A stretch of DNA of 64,000 nucleotides, taken from IMG/VR virus record IMGVR_UViG_3300007734_000755, positions 50,838-114,837 of that record. The stretch is one strand, 5' to 3'. The notes under the pieces were generated by a model. It was given only the letters and a program-made list of their open reading frames with translations, ran no database searches and was not told the DNA's origin. This DNA is from a virus. Below are positions 15,999 to 24,620 of this stretch, piece after piece (the first letter of the stretch is position 1; every line of letters starts with the position of its first letter). A program made the position numbers and the translations under genes.

Positions 15999-16349
15999 TT
16001 AATCCCTATATTTTTTCCAAGCATGTTTCTTTCTTCTTATCAAATATAGAGGGTTGTTTTGATTGTCGTGCGCCTCTCTCTCAAACGGGGATTCAAGATA
16101 TGCTAATTTAGAATTTTTATATTCTATCAATCCATTTAAATAATAATAGACATACAATATAAAAAACATAAAGAACCAAAGTTCTCTTTGTTGTCTATAA
16201 TGAATCATTTCGTGACGCCAAATTTTTTCTGGTAACTTATCCCGGCAGAAAATAAATATTCCAAGTGAAATTGCATAAATTTCTATAGGAGCGATCTTTG
16301 ACAAGACAATAGGAACCTTAGAATTCTCTACGATAATAGGAAAATCCAT
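15999..16349 (-). CDS. membrane protein with HExxH motif (putative zinc peptidase-like)
   Basis: A protein of about 116 residues. It contains HEMIHYRQQRELW (HExxH), one or two hydrophobic segments (around ISLGIFIF and FFMFFILYVYYYL), and ESPFEREAH downstream, whose Glu could be a third metal ligand. Small proteins of this pattern occur in phages and bacteria with unknown function. The ATG at 16349 has GGAGG upstream; the TTG at 16361 overlaps that site and is rejected. A terminator hairpin (16367-16404) lies just before it. Confidence 0.7.
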   Translation of the reverse strand: MDFPIIVENSKVPIVLSKIAPIEIYAISLGIFIFCRDKLPEKIWRHEMIHYRQQRELWFFMFFILYVYYYLNGLIEYKNSKLAYLESPFEREAHDNQNNPLYLIRRKKHAWKKYRD

Positions 16350-16366
16350 CTTGGCCTCCAAAGAAG

Positions 16367-16404
16367 AAAAGAGCTGCTGAATTAAATAGTCCAGCAGCTC
16401 TTTT
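16367..16404 (-). terminator. rho-independent-type terminator
   Basis: A perfect 13-base stem (AAAAGAGCTGCTG / CAGCAGCTCTTTT) with a 12-base loop, followed by a T-rich stretch on the coding strand. It lies between the 86-residue gene and the HExxH gene. The loop contains ACTATTTAA, a variant of the late element. Confidence 0.75.
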
Positions 16405-16426
16405 CCAGGCCAATATACTTTGATTA

Positions 16427-16687
16427 TTAAAAGATTCTAACGTGTCCGACAGGACGAGTATCGAGTAGTTTTATCCACTCATCTCTGTTTAGAGGGCATC
16501 CATATGGACCCTGAAGCATTTCAACTGCAACATCACCGGCCCTTGGATCTTGTGAAATGCTACGTCTAACCGTAGCTTCCCATATCTTTTGAGAGGCTCT
16601 GTTTGCTGCCTCGTTTCCAAAGGCTTGTCTGAACTCATCTAGAGTTGCACAAGGGTCTGGTTGTGAGAGAAATTGTTCAACTGTCAT
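16427..16687 (-). CDS. hypothetical protein, 86 aa
   Basis: A small helical protein beginning MTVEQFLSQPDPCATLDEFR and ending DTRPVGHVRIF. I do not recognise it. It is the last gene of a small operon that begins at 17.7 kb and ends at the strong hairpin at 16367-16404. Confidence 0.65.
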   Translation of the reverse strand: MTVEQFLSQPDPCATLDEFRQAFGNEAANRASQKIWEATVRRSISQDPRAGDVAVEMLQGPYGCPLNRDEWIKLLDTRPVGHVRIF

Positions 16688-16689
16688 GG

Positions 16690-16941
16690 TTACACCTCTT
16701 CTAAATATCCAACCATACCAGATGTTGGTACAATTGAGAATTGTTTACCCTGAAAATCAAACTTTTGGATCGTTGAGGTAACGACAACTGCTAGTGCGCC
16801 ATTGTCCTTCCCAGACAGAATCTTAACAACCATCAATTCTCCGGGCTTCTTAGCCCAGGCCATCATTAGTTCTGCTCCAGTGGTTGATTCTTCAACCACT
16901 TCGGACACCTCAATATAACCATTGATTGGGTTTAATTTCAT
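16690..16941 (-). CDS. hypothetical protein, GroES-like pattern
   Basis: An 83-residue protein. The start MKLNPINGYIEVSEVVEEST resembles the first strand of GroES (MxxRPLxDxVxV), and the end IVPTSGMVGYLEEV resembles the GroES C-terminal strand. A co-chaperonin role, like gp31 of T4 which helps fold the capsid protein, is therefore possible. The middle is shorter than in GroES and the mobile loop is not clear, so this is a hypothesis. It is coupled to the 80-residue gene by an ATGA overlap. Confidence 0.65.
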   Translation of the reverse strand: MKLNPINGYIEVSEVVEESTTGAELMMAWAKKPGELMVVKILSGKDNGALAVVVTSTIQKFDFQGKQFSIVPTSGMVGYLEEV

Positions 16942-17180
16942 TCTTCTTCTCCTGGCATCATATCAAACATTTCTGTTAGTTGATCCATATCCTGGTTATC
17001 CTTGCGGAGTTTATATGCCTTTAGAGCCGTCTTAATTTCTTCCTTAGAAAGCCATCCATTTTCAATATAGGACTTTCTAAGATCTGTCTTTTGTTCTCTA
17101 TACGGCTTAATTGCGTCCTCTAGTGCTGCCACCGAGGTAACATAATCTACTACGTGTTGTTCCTTTGTCTTCTCGCTCAT
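16938..17180 (-). CDS. hypothetical helical protein, 80 aa
   Basis: An all-helical charged protein (ALEDAIKPYREQKTDLRKSY, KEEIKTALKAYKLRKDNQ). The layout of two helices with a KxxIKxxxKAxKLRK segment is faintly like GapR/DUF2312 nucleoid proteins, but this is not strong enough for a call. It is a member of the 17.7-16.4 kb operon. Confidence 0.65.
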   Translation of the reverse strand: MSEKTKEQHVVDYVTSVAALEDAIKPYREQKTDLRKSYIENGWLSKEEIKTALKAYKLRKDNQDMDQLTEMFDMMPGEEE

Positions 17181-17199
17181 TGTGCTCCTTTTTTGTTTA

Positions 17200-17451
17200 T
17201 TAGAATTCTATTTCTAGTTCTTCTTGAACCACTTCCGTGGTTGTTGACTTCCAGTTGAATACCCGGAAGTCTCTTGCGTCTACATCATAGACCGTTTCGG
17301 ACCCGATGGCAAGGACCCTTTTTTTGTTTTCCTTATCCTCCGTCAGCCCTATTTTTGTCTTTTGTTCAATTGACATCTCTGATATTTTCAGAAATCTCAT
17401 TTTCCTGACTTCTCCGTTTTTCTTCCGGAATTCTCCGACTCTTACCAGCAT
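17200..17451 (-). CDS. small SH3-like beta-barrel protein candidate (DUF2693-like)
   Basis: An 83-residue protein. FRKKNGEVRKMRFLKIS and the C-terminal TVYDVDARDFRVFNWKS match the general pattern of DUF2693-type SH3 beta-barrel phage proteins, in which a strand from a basic hairpin pairs with an aromatic C-terminal strand. The function of that family is unknown. The assignment is from pattern only. Confidence 0.6.
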   Translation of the reverse strand: MLVRVGEFRKKNGEVRKMRFLKISEMSIEQKTKIGLTEDKENKKRVLAIGSETVYDVDARDFRVFNWKSTTTEVVQEELEIEF

Positions 17452-17460
17452 TTTTTCCTC

Positions 17461-17706
17461 CTATCCAATCATTCCACTCTTGTGGATTACGTGTATAATG
17501 TTGTCTGTACGTCTAAACTCAAAACTTCTCCATTCGGAGTCCGTCTCTTCTCTGCCCAAAGAGGACAACGCGGCCAGCCTATAGCTCTCAAGTATGGCGT
17601 TACACCTCATTATCTCATGAGCCTCTTCTTCGCTCACTCTAAACGAAATGATGTGTTCGTCTTGTACACAATTACTGTGTGTACTTGTTATATTTATAAT
17701 TTCCAT
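17461..17706 (-). CDS. hypothetical protein, 81 aa
   Basis: A small protein beginning MEIINITSTHSNCVQDEH, first gene of its operon. I see no known domain. A good promoter (17727-17755) lies 21 bases upstream of the start codon. Confidence 0.65.
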   Translation of the reverse strand: MEIINITSTHSNCVQDEHIISFRVSEEEAHEIMRCNAILESYRLAALSSLGREETDSEWRSFEFRRTDNIIHVIHKSGMIG

Positions 17707-17726
17707 ATTTGCCTCCGACAGGAGAC

Positions 17727-17755
17727 AGTATACTAGGGATAAATTATCTTGTCTA
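17727..17755 (-). promoter_or_regulatory. sigma70-type promoter
   Basis: TAGACA (17750-17755), a 17-base spacer and TATACT (17727-17732), five of six matches in each hexamer with ideal spacing. It drives the small-gene operon from 17.7 to 16.4 kb. Confidence 0.65.
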
Positions 17756-17776
17756 CTGCTAGAAAAAACTTATTCT

Positions 17777-18010
17777 TTATGACGCTTTTTGTGCAGCGTT
17801 GTAATCTGGGTCTTCCAGGCGAAAGACTCTCTTTTCTAATCTTTCAACTCTCTTTTCGATTTTTTCCACTTGCTCAAATTTTACAAGTAGTTTTTCTACC
17901 GAAAGTCTAATTGATGTTATTTCATTGTGAAGTTTCCACGATACCCCGATCAGAGTAAAGACTATTGTTAAGGCCATTCCAGCGAATGCAAGCCAATTAT
18001 CAACGCTCAT
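17777..18010 (-). CDS. small membrane protein with coiled coil (holin-like)
   Basis: A 77-residue protein. It has one transmembrane segment (about 7-25, LAFAGMALTIVFTLIGVSW) and then a long coiled coil rich in Glu, Lys and Val (VEKIEKRVERLEKRVFRLED). This layout is common in small phage membrane proteins such as hemolysin XhlA-like or holin-associated proteins. A late-type element lies upstream, which fits a lysis role, but there is no direct proof. Confidence 0.65.
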   Translation of the reverse strand: MSVDNWLAFAGMALTIVFTLIGVSWKLHNEITSIRLSVEKLLVKFEQVEKIEKRVERLEKRVFRLEDPDYNAAQKAS

Positions 18011-18031
18011 AATAATCTCCTAGTTACTAGA

Positions 18032-18040
18032 ATAAATAGT
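18032..18040 (-). promoter_or_regulatory. late-promoter-like element 4
   Basis: Coding-strand ACTATTTAT lies 22 bases before the holin-like gene. A CTAGGAG ribosome site is between them. Confidence 0.5.
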
Positions 18041-18051
18041 AATCTGCGTAG

Positions 18052-18603
18052 CTAACTGCCTTTCCCAACAACTCTGAAAATTGTATTATTGTTGTCTTGT
18101 GGCTCCCATATAGTCCATATAAAATCCATCGTCGGAGAGGATTTAGAATGTTTTTCTCCGCCAAACTGCGGTCTCCAGTTTAGCGCCAAGATCTTTGCGG
18201 GCGGATATTTTTCAAATATCTTAGTTCTTGATTTGGCGTGCCAAAAAGTAGACTTTGTTAACATTGCGACATAAGAACAATTATCAAGAGACTTTATAAT
18301 AAAGGCCTCGGCTAAGCTAAATGGAGGATTTGTTATAATCCCGTCGCACTTAAATTTTCTCGATGATAAATCAACTGTTAAGAAGTCATCCCCAGTTTCA
18401 ATGTCAGAACTCTTTACCTCATCAAAGTACGACGTAAGAACCTTCGCCATTGCGCCATCACCGCAGGCAGGCTCTAAAATAATAACAGATTTAGGCCAAT
18501 CAATATTGTCCAATAGAACTTTCGTTACTTCTGCTGGAGTCGGATAGAAGTCCCTTTCGTTCCTCGTTCCGTTTCCGCCTATAATGTTTGAAGAGTCTAT
18601 CAC
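18052..18603 (-). CDS. class I SAM-dependent DNA methyltransferase-like protein
   Basis: A 183-residue Rossmann methyltransferase. FYPTPAEVTKVLLDNI and LEPACGDGAMAKVL form the SAM-binding motif I region, and NPPF near residue 92 is the catalytic motif of N6-adenine/amino methyltransferases. No target-recognition domain is obvious. It may protect phage DNA from restriction. Its start overlaps the end of the ribonucleotide reductase gene as ATGA. Confidence 0.85.
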   Translation of the reverse strand: MIDSSNIIGGNGTRNERDFYPTPAEVTKVLLDNIDWPKSVIILEPACGDGAMAKVLTSYFDEVKSSDIETGDDFLTVDLSSRKFKCDGIITNPPFSLAEAFIIKSLDNCSYVAMLTKSTFWHAKSRTKIFEKYPPAKILALNWRPQFGGEKHSKSSPTMDFIWTIWEPQDNNNTIFRVVGKGS

Positions 18604-20456
18604 TTTAATTCACAAGCTCCACCGCTACAGGCTATCTCTCCCTGTAGGTTTGTTTCATCATCTGTCTCAAAGACCATTGAGAGATCAACATTCTTTAATG
18701 TTTCCATTAGGGATTCAAATTCCTCCTTAGAACAATCAGTAAACGGCATTTGCCTATAATTTCCGCCATCGTGTGGAATGACACTAAGACCTGAATAATA
18801 ATTTTTATTATTCCACATCCATTCTCCAACTTCGTCCCATCCGCTATCCTTGATAGCTATTGTTGCAGAGACGTTATGCGTGTTTTGTCCCTTTAGATGT
18901 CCTGGCTTTATCCAACTATTGTGAATTTTCTTAATTCTTTCTAGAAGATCTACCTCACTCTCTGTTCTAAGGATAGCGCCTTCTGGAGCTTTTTGCGGAA
19001 CAGAAATAACAGCAGAATCGTGTGGTCTAAAATATTCATCCTCAACTAGTTCTGGGTGGTTGTCGGACAGGTATCTATAAATGGCCTCGCCCTTACCAAC
19101 ACGAAGTCTGCGAATATAAAAATCGTTGTGCCAGGCATGAACACCGCTGGAGGTTCCCAGGATTAGGCTTGTAGTTCCAGACGGCTTAACAGTAGTTACT
19201 CTTGCTGCCTGATTAATTCCTATCAGAGCAGCAACTCTCTTGTTCTCTTCTATAGCTATCAGGGCTGCCTGCCCCATGTCCAACTCTGTTACCTTGTTAG
19301 ACGCTATTCCGGTCATCCCAATGCCCAACAGAGCCTCTTTCTCGGTTGTACGACGCCACACATCTCTTAGATAGTGAAAGTCGGTATATGAGGCTTGTAG
19401 TGTGCCTATGAACGATGCAGCTTTTACTCTAGCATTGAAGTCCTCTTGAGATTCAAGATCACTAACGTTTGTCTCGACAAGATTACAGAATTGGTTACTT
19501 CTTAGTGCAATTTCGGCACACGGGTTTGTTCCCCATTCCTTATCGTTTGTAAAGAAGATTCCTGGCTCGCCAGCTCCGGAGGCTCTTATTCTATCCCAAA
19601 TTCCAAGAAAATAATCCTTGGTGATACGGTGTCTAAGAATCACTGCCGAATTGTTTGCTCTTCCTCGGTGAGGGTGGGTTTCCGACCAGTTCCCAGACTT
19701 GGCAGCGATCATTTCATCATCATCTGCGCTAAACAAACAGATAAGAGCAGAGCGCCTAATTCCGCCTGCAAGTACGGCATCCGCAATGTAGCAAATAATA
19801 TCATGTACCTCAATTGGTTGAAGTTTGTCTCCCTCTTCCTTTCCATTTAAAACTCCCTCTATTTTTAATAGACATTCCTTTAGTGGTTGTGGGCCGGGAG
19901 CCTTACCTCCGGCGGTTATAAGTCTCGAACCCTTTGCTCTAATATCTCTGAAGTCAAACGTAAGACTTGATCCGCCCTCAAAGTACGATTTCATTAACGA
20001 TTTGACCGCATCGGCCCATCCCTCAATGCTATCTCCAACAAGATATCTTCTCTTCCTCTTACCGTTTGGTTTCTTTATTTCTGGAAGTTTCTCAACGTGA
20101 TGTTTTTGGACCGAATATCCTACGCCTGTTCCGCCCAATAGGAGGAACATGATTTCGTTGAATGCCCGATAATCATCCACCGCCGTGAATGCACAATTAA
20201 AGATTCTTGATGGACATACGTCGATCGCCTTCCCGGCAAACTGCATTGATCTCATAGATGGCAAGACCTTTCTTTGAAGGACAAACTGATACGCCTCTTT
20301 GATTTGTTCTGAAAGTTCTGGAAACTTGCGTATATGCATTTGCATATTTCTATCTACTGTTTCCTCGTATGTCTCTCTTCTAAGCTCTTCTCTAAGATAG
20401 CGAGCATACTTCATATGATGCGTAATGTCGCTCAAAATTTTCTGTGAAATATCCAT
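18600..20456 (-). CDS. adenosylcobalamin-dependent (class II) ribonucleotide reductase
   Basis: A 618-residue RNR. Visible are GGTGVGYSV, the active-site region NPCAEIALRSNQFCNLVE, VKPSGTTSLILGTSSGVH and the C-terminal redox pair CSGGAC. The compact single-subunit plan and the absence of a radical-carrying beta-subunit gene nearby fit the B12-dependent monomeric type (as in Lactobacillus RTPR and several phages), which reduces ribonucleoside triphosphates using host cobalamin. A near-consensus promoter (20485-20514) precedes it. The reductant may be the phage thioredoxin at 1.7-2.0 kb. Confidence 0.9.
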   Translation of the reverse strand: MDISQKILSDITHHMKYARYLREELRRETYEETVDRNMQMHIRKFPELSEQIKEAYQFVLQRKVLPSMRSMQFAGKAIDVCPSRIFNCAFTAVDDYRAFNEIMFLLLGGTGVGYSVQKHHVEKLPEIKKPNGKRKRRYLVGDSIEGWADAVKSLMKSYFEGGSSLTFDFRDIRAKGSRLITAGGKAPGPQPLKECLLKIEGVLNGKEEGDKLQPIEVHDIICYIADAVLAGGIRRSALICLFSADDDEMIAAKSGNWSETHPHRGRANNSAVILRHRITKDYFLGIWDRIRASGAGEPGIFFTNDKEWGTNPCAEIALRSNQFCNLVETNVSDLESQEDFNARVKAASFIGTLQASYTDFHYLRDVWRRTTEKEALLGIGMTGIASNKVTELDMGQAALIAIEENKRVAALIGINQAARVTTVKPSGTTSLILGTSSGVHAWHNDFYIRRLRVGKGEAIYRYLSDNHPELVEDEYFRPHDSAVISVPQKAPEGAILRTESEVDLLERIKKIHNSWIKPGHLKGQNTHNVSATIAIKDSGWDEVGEWMWNNKNYYSGLSVIPHDGGNYRQMPFTDCSKEEFESLMETLKNVDLSMVFETDDETNLQGEIACSGGACELK

Positions 20457-20484
20457 TAAAACCCCTGTTGTATGGTGTTCGTGT

Positions 20485-20514
20485 AGTATAGCGCGGGATG
20501 TGTTAGGTTGTCAA
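20485..20514 (-). promoter_or_regulatory. strong sigma70-type promoter for the RNR gene
   Basis: TTGACA (20509-20514), an 18-base spacer and TATACT (20485-20490), 6 of 6 and 5 of 6 matches. It drives the RNR and methyltransferase genes and is probably an early or middle promoter read by host RNA polymerase. Confidence 0.75.
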
Positions 20515-20523
20515 CTAGGACAG

Positions 20524-21096
20524 TTATATTTTCTGTAGGAGAGATTTCAGAGACTTAAGAAGCGTCTCCTCAATTTTCTCTCTTGGGGCAAAACTGCCCT
20601 TGGGCCTTGGAAGACGAGTTGGCGCGTCCTTAATGGTAGAATCTAAACTATTATCTAGGGAACCAGAGGGGACAACCTCTCTTTCTGGCTTCGTGGCGGC
20701 ACTTAGCTTGTTCTCGGAATCAACCGTCTTTGCAAAGGCATCTCTTCTGGCATTTGCCTTGGCGACAACTTTTGTAAAGATAGGAAGATTTCCCATTACT
20801 TCTTCCTTGGTGCAATTCTTCTTTGTAACCTTGCTTATAGCAGCAAGAGTCTTTGGACCAAGATATCCGTCCGGCTTATTCTTAGTACCGTTTTCTCCGG
20901 TAACATTATATCCCATTTTGATTAGGTCAGATTGTAGTTGTCCAATCGGGCTATTCTCAATTCGGCTTGAATAGTGTTCTGCTCCCTTTGAAGCAAGTTG
21001 TCCTGCGCCGGGTCCAAGTTTCCTACCGGCGTCCTGTTCACTTAGGACCTTCTTGATCTCTTCCATAATAATCTTTCTTAAGAAACTTTGTTGCAT
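20524..21096 (-). CDS. peptidoglycan-binding-domain protein with N-terminal LSE leader
   Basis: A 190-residue protein. Residues 1-20 (MQQSFLRKIIMEEIKKVLSE) form the leader helix seen in other genes of this window and end in a likely prohead-protease site. Residues about 51-90 (IGQLQSDLIKMGYNVTGENG, then DGYLGPKTLAAI) match a peptidoglycan-binding domain 1-like fold. The rest is low complexity, ending in a helix LLKSLKSLLQ. It is preceded by a late-type element, although it stands between replication genes. Inference: a packaged protein delivered with the DNA that touches the cell wall. Confidence 0.75.
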   Translation of the reverse strand: MQQSFLRKIIMEEIKKVLSEQDAGRKLGPGAGQLASKGAEHYSSRIENSPIGQLQSDLIKMGYNVTGENGTKNKPDGYLGPKTLAAISKVTKKNCTKEEVMGNLPIFTKVVAKANARRDAFAKTVDSENKLSAATKPEREVVPSGSLDNSLDSTIKDAPTRLPRPKGSFAPREKIEETLLKSLKSLLQKI

Positions 21097-21117
21097 ATAG
21101 AATATCTCCTGTGTTTT

Positions 21118-21126
21118 ATAAATAGT
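21118..21126 (-). promoter_or_regulatory. late-promoter-like element 5
   Basis: Coding-strand ACTATTTAT lies 22 bases before the peptidoglycan-binding leader gene, followed by a CAGGAG ribosome site. Confidence 0.5.
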
Positions 21127-21132
21127 TTGATT

Positions 21133-22494
21133 TTATTTTGCAGTCCGATATTTATCAAAGATTTCCTGTTTCTTGTTTTTTGTTTTCTTAAATTTCATGG
21201 GTTCTTGTTCTGGTTCATTTGGTTCGTCTAGCACCTCAATCTTAACCACGGAAGTATCCATAAAAATTGGCATAACAATACCATCTGGGCCATTTCGATT
21301 CTTAGCAATAAAGAATCTGCCAGAATTGGTCTTTTTATCATCCATAGTTCTTGATAATGAGAAGATAAAGTCAGCCACGAAGCATTTGTTAAATGCCTCA
21401 GAAATAGATTCCATTGTAACGATCTCTGCGTTTAATCCCGATCTGTTTGTTTGAGAGGCTGTTATAATTGGACAAGTAAACTCCTGAGCCATTGCTCTCA
21501 ATTCTTCATAGATTGATTCCAACTCAGTTCTCTTCTCCTTATACACAACTGTCGGCTTTAACAGATCTCCATAATCCACAATAATTAAATCTACCTTCTG
21601 TCCCATCGACATAACCCTCTTAGCATGATTCTTAATTGTTGTCGTTGAGGCTGATTTTGTTGGATATTCCTTAATAATAAGCTTACCCTTAAGATCTTTA
21701 ATGCCCTCCAGAACAGCATCCTTCTCATTCATTAATTCAGACAGCGGAACTCCGGTTAAACAGGCATCGTATCTTCCGGCTATGATCGTATCGGACAATT
21801 CAAGAGTATAATGAAGTACGTGTAGGCCCGCCTTTAGTGCCTGAGCTCCTAGATGTACTAGGAGATGAGTCTTTCCAGCCCCAGTTGGAGCTACTGCCAC
21901 CGTTAATTCCCCTCTTCCAAAGCCGCCCTTTGTAATAGCGTCAATTTGCGGCCATCCGGTAGAGACTGGATTTCTGTCCTTAGCTAGGAACCTTTTTTCG
22001 AAATCTAGTTTGTAATCATAACCAAAGTTGTTGTCTGTCCCTAACTTAAGGGCGTTTGTTACGATAACACCAATCTCATCTAGAGAGGTAGACTTCCCCA
22101 TAAGAGCGGCACTCTTAACAAGAGCTTCCTTGATTTTCTGACGGCGACAAAAATCTAGAGAAGTATCCTTAATATACTCCTCGTCCTCTATTTCTGGTGA
22201 TGCCGTTATCCTGGCGAAGTAATCCCTTATTTGTTTATTAAGGGCATCATTGTCATCTTCTAGTTCTGTACGAAGGATTGTCGTCATTGTTGAATTCGAT
22301 GGGTACATATCATACTTGTCTCTGTACTCAAACAACTTCTTACAAAAGAACTGAAGGTATTTCAACTCAAAGAAATTAAGATCTAAAACTTCTCTTAGTT
22401 GGTCTGCAAACTGCCTATCCTGAAATATTAACTGCGTTAATCGTTCCTGGAACGATTTCCCAAATTTAGAAAAATCTATTTGGTTATTACTCAT
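21133..22494 (-). CDS. replicative DNA helicase (DnaB/gp41-like)
   Basis: A 453-residue RecA-fold helicase. The N-terminal 160 residues form a helical domain. Walker A is APTGAGKT near 204, and Walker B is LIIVDYGDLL near 307, followed by ITASQTNRSG. It should unwind DNA 5'-3' at the fork and cooperate with the phage polymerase. A primase is not visible in the window. It lies directly after the exonuclease gene. Confidence 0.9.
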   Translation of the reverse strand: MSNNQIDFSKFGKSFQERLTQLIFQDRQFADQLREVLDLNFFELKYLQFFCKKLFEYRDKYDMYPSNSTMTTILRTELEDDNDALNKQIRDYFARITASPEIEDEEYIKDTSLDFCRRQKIKEALVKSAALMGKSTSLDEIGVIVTNALKLGTDNNFGYDYKLDFEKRFLAKDRNPVSTGWPQIDAITKGGFGRGELTVAVAPTGAGKTHLLVHLGAQALKAGLHVLHYTLELSDTIIAGRYDACLTGVPLSELMNEKDAVLEGIKDLKGKLIIKEYPTKSASTTTIKNHAKRVMSMGQKVDLIIVDYGDLLKPTVVYKEKRTELESIYEELRAMAQEFTCPIITASQTNRSGLNAEIVTMESISEAFNKCFVADFIFSLSRTMDDKKTNSGRFFIAKNRNGPDGIVMPIFMDTSVVKIEVLDEPNEPEQEPMKFKKTKNKKQEIFDKYRTAK

Positions 22495-22502
22495 TTGTTT
22501 CC

Positions 22503-23468
22503 TTATTTATTGTGTAGTGAGACCTTATTAAGTCTGGCGAATAATTCAACCCAAGAATAATTACCTGTTCCATCTTCCATCATAAACTTGCGAATATTTG
22601 TCTTGTTGAACGACGATGGATAGTTGTCGATTATATCTCTTGTCTTTATTGTTGTATCAATAGATACAGATGGAGAATACAGTTGCATCATTTCATAGTT
22701 TTCTCTGATAAGAGATTCTGATTTTAAAATTGAGCTATGCAGTTGCAGAGGCTTGGCCACATTCTTGCACGCATCGAAGATTTCGGTCAACATCACAGAT
22801 TTTTCTTCTCGAAGGCTCGGGAATCTCTTTGCCATAGTCTTGATTCCGACCCCCTCTGCTCCTGGCAAATTATCGGAAGCATCACCAACAAACGCCCTTG
22901 CAAGAGCAAAGTTGTTGGGGTGGATATCAAACTCTCCCACAACCTTATCAACGTCATAGATCTCTTCCTTGCAGGGCCTATATAAAAACGTTGTCGAATT
23001 TAGAAGTTGTAGGAAGTCCTTGTCGTTAGATACGATGACCTTATTATCACTTGGAAGCTCTCTACAGAGAATAGAAATAATATCGTCTGCCTCAACAAAA
23101 TCTAGATAAATTTGTGCTATTGGCATTTCATTTAAATATTCCATCACTCTAGAGTTCTGCCAATACTTGTTTTTTCTTTCGTCATCTTCACTTAATTCCC
23201 CAAAGGTTCGATTCAGCCGAACAGGCTTTCTACCCTCCTTATAATTACTGTTTATGGCTCTTCTTCGTATAGAAGATTTATGTCCATCCCAACAAAAGAA
23301 AATCTTATCGGGTTCTATTTCTCGAACCATTTTTTGTAGAATCTTAAACGTTCCCTTTATTCCTCCAACAGGATCTCCATTGGGGCCAAGAGATGGATCC
23401 ATAAGATATGCTCTAAAGAATAGATTAAGCCCATCAATTATTAAAATTTTATCGGGTGTTTTACTCAT
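22503..23468 (-). CDS. 5'-3' exonuclease / RNase H (FEN family)
   Basis: A 321-residue nuclease with the FEN/PIN-like pattern. LIIDGLNLFFRA at the N-terminus carries the first Asp, FFCWDGHKSSIRR the next, then VEADDIIS with the acidic pair, and VSNDKDFLQLL and FVGDASDNLPGAEGVG with later Asp residues and the helix-hairpin. It resembles T4 RNase H (rnh) and the 5' nuclease domain of Pol I. It would remove RNA primers, completing the exonuclease-less family A polymerase. It overlaps uvsX by eight bases. Confidence 0.9.
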   Translation of the reverse strand: MSKTPDKILIIDGLNLFFRAYLMDPSLGPNGDPVGGIKGTFKILQKMVREIEPDKIFFCWDGHKSSIRRRAINSNYKEGRKPVRLNRTFGELSEDDERKNKYWQNSRVMEYLNEMPIAQIYLDFVEADDIISILCRELPSDNKVIVSNDKDFLQLLNSTTFLYRPCKEEIYDVDKVVGEFDIHPNNFALARAFVGDASDNLPGAEGVGIKTMAKRFPSLREEKSVMLTEIFDACKNVAKPLQLHSSILKSESLIRENYEMMQLYSPSVSIDTTIKTRDIIDNYPSSFNKTNIRKFMMEDGTGNYSWVELFARLNKVSLHNK

Positions 23469-24600
23469 CTATATCACAATCCTCTTCTGAATCATCAATG
23501 TCGTAAAAACTCTTAGCACTTCCTTCCTTAGAATCAAACTTGTGGATCACTTCCTTATCCATAACTCTGAGGACCTGAGATCTAAAATCATCATCCTTTA
23601 GCTTCTCGATCCAATCCTTAAATTGAAATTTGACTTCCTTTCCATCATCAAATATCAGAGTATACCAGGCCCCACCCTGCTTCAACTTGTCAGAGTTCTT
23701 TATAGCCTCAAACCAACTTTCCTCATCCTGAATAGCAATATCCTCTCCACCCCACAAAATCTTAAAGGTACACTCTCTTCCCTGAGTGCCAAATCTAGAT
23801 TTTTCGATCTTCGCCTTAAGCTCATTACCAACTCTAAACCCAGCATCGTTTAATATAAAACTAGCCTTACCCTTTCTGGCCGTAAGCCAGATTCGCAATG
23901 AGTACGCATAAGCCAGTGCTTTCCCACCAGGAGTAAAGTATGGCGTCATCATAGCTTCCTGCGGAGTTCTTGCAATATTGGTCTTCAATTGATTTAGGCA
24001 GAGCAGAGTGCTCCCGGAGTTTGCAAGGGGCTGTATGAGCTTGGAGAAGGCCTTAGAAAGGATTCTGGGCTTCACTGCCATAGATGACTGCGGATTGAAG
24101 TCTCCCTCAACGTCCGTTTCTGTTGGAGTAAACGCAATAGAATCCCATACAAACAACAGCTTATTTTGGTTTGCCGCCAATAGGGTCTCAATTGTTTCTA
24201 AGACAAATTCTACCGACCGTGCCTGTACATACAACAGATTAGAAATGTCTACTCCGGCACTTGTCATGAAGTCTGACGAGATGGCGGATTCAGAATCGAA
24301 ATAGATAACATCTATTCCCATCTTCTGCGCGTTGGCCGCAACCTGTGCTGCCATATAGGACTTACCGGCAGATTCCAATCCTGCTAACTCCACAATCTTA
24401 CCAGTTGGTATTCCGGCGACCATTCCCTTGCATATGATGGAATCTAGCCATCTTGAGCCGGTTGGAATCCAATCATGGACATCTGTGGGATTGAGTTCAC
24501 CCAAATCAAATGCAACAATTGATCCATCTTTCTTGTTAATCATGTCCCTCATTTGAGACATGGGGATTCTTCCCTTAACTTCCTCTTTCTTCTTCTTCAT
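23461..24600 (-). CDS. uvsX: UvsX-like RecA recombinase
   Basis: A 379-residue strand-exchange protein. Walker A is GLESAGKSY near 68-76, then DSESAISSDF and LFVWDSIAFTPT as the Walker B region, and LLCLNQLKTNIA as a DNA-binding loop-like segment. The C-terminus is acidic (DDSEEDCDIDE), as in T4 UvsX and RecA. It drives recombination-dependent replication with the gp32-like SSB upstream and the gp46-like nuclease at 62.5 kb. AGGAG is seven bases before the ATG. A hairpin lies upstream. Confidence 0.92.
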   Translation of the reverse strand: MKKKKEEVKGRIPMSQMRDMINKKDGSIVAFDLGELNPTDVHDWIPTGSRWLDSIICKGMVAGIPTGKIVELAGLESAGKSYMAAQVAANAQKMGIDVIYFDSESAISSDFMTSAGVDISNLLYVQARSVEFVLETIETLLAANQNKLLFVWDSIAFTPTETDVEGDFNPQSSMAVKPRILSKAFSKLIQPLANSGSTLLCLNQLKTNIARTPQEAMMTPYFTPGGKALAYAYSLRIWLTARKGKASFILNDAGFRVGNELKAKIEKSRFGTQGRECTFKILWGGEDIAIQDEESWFEAIKNSDKLKQGGAWYTLIFDDGKEVKFQFKDWIEKLKDDDFRSQVLRVMDKEVIHKFDSKEGSAKSFYDIDDSEEDCDIDE

Positions 24601-24620
24601 TTTTTAACTCCTAATAGGTT

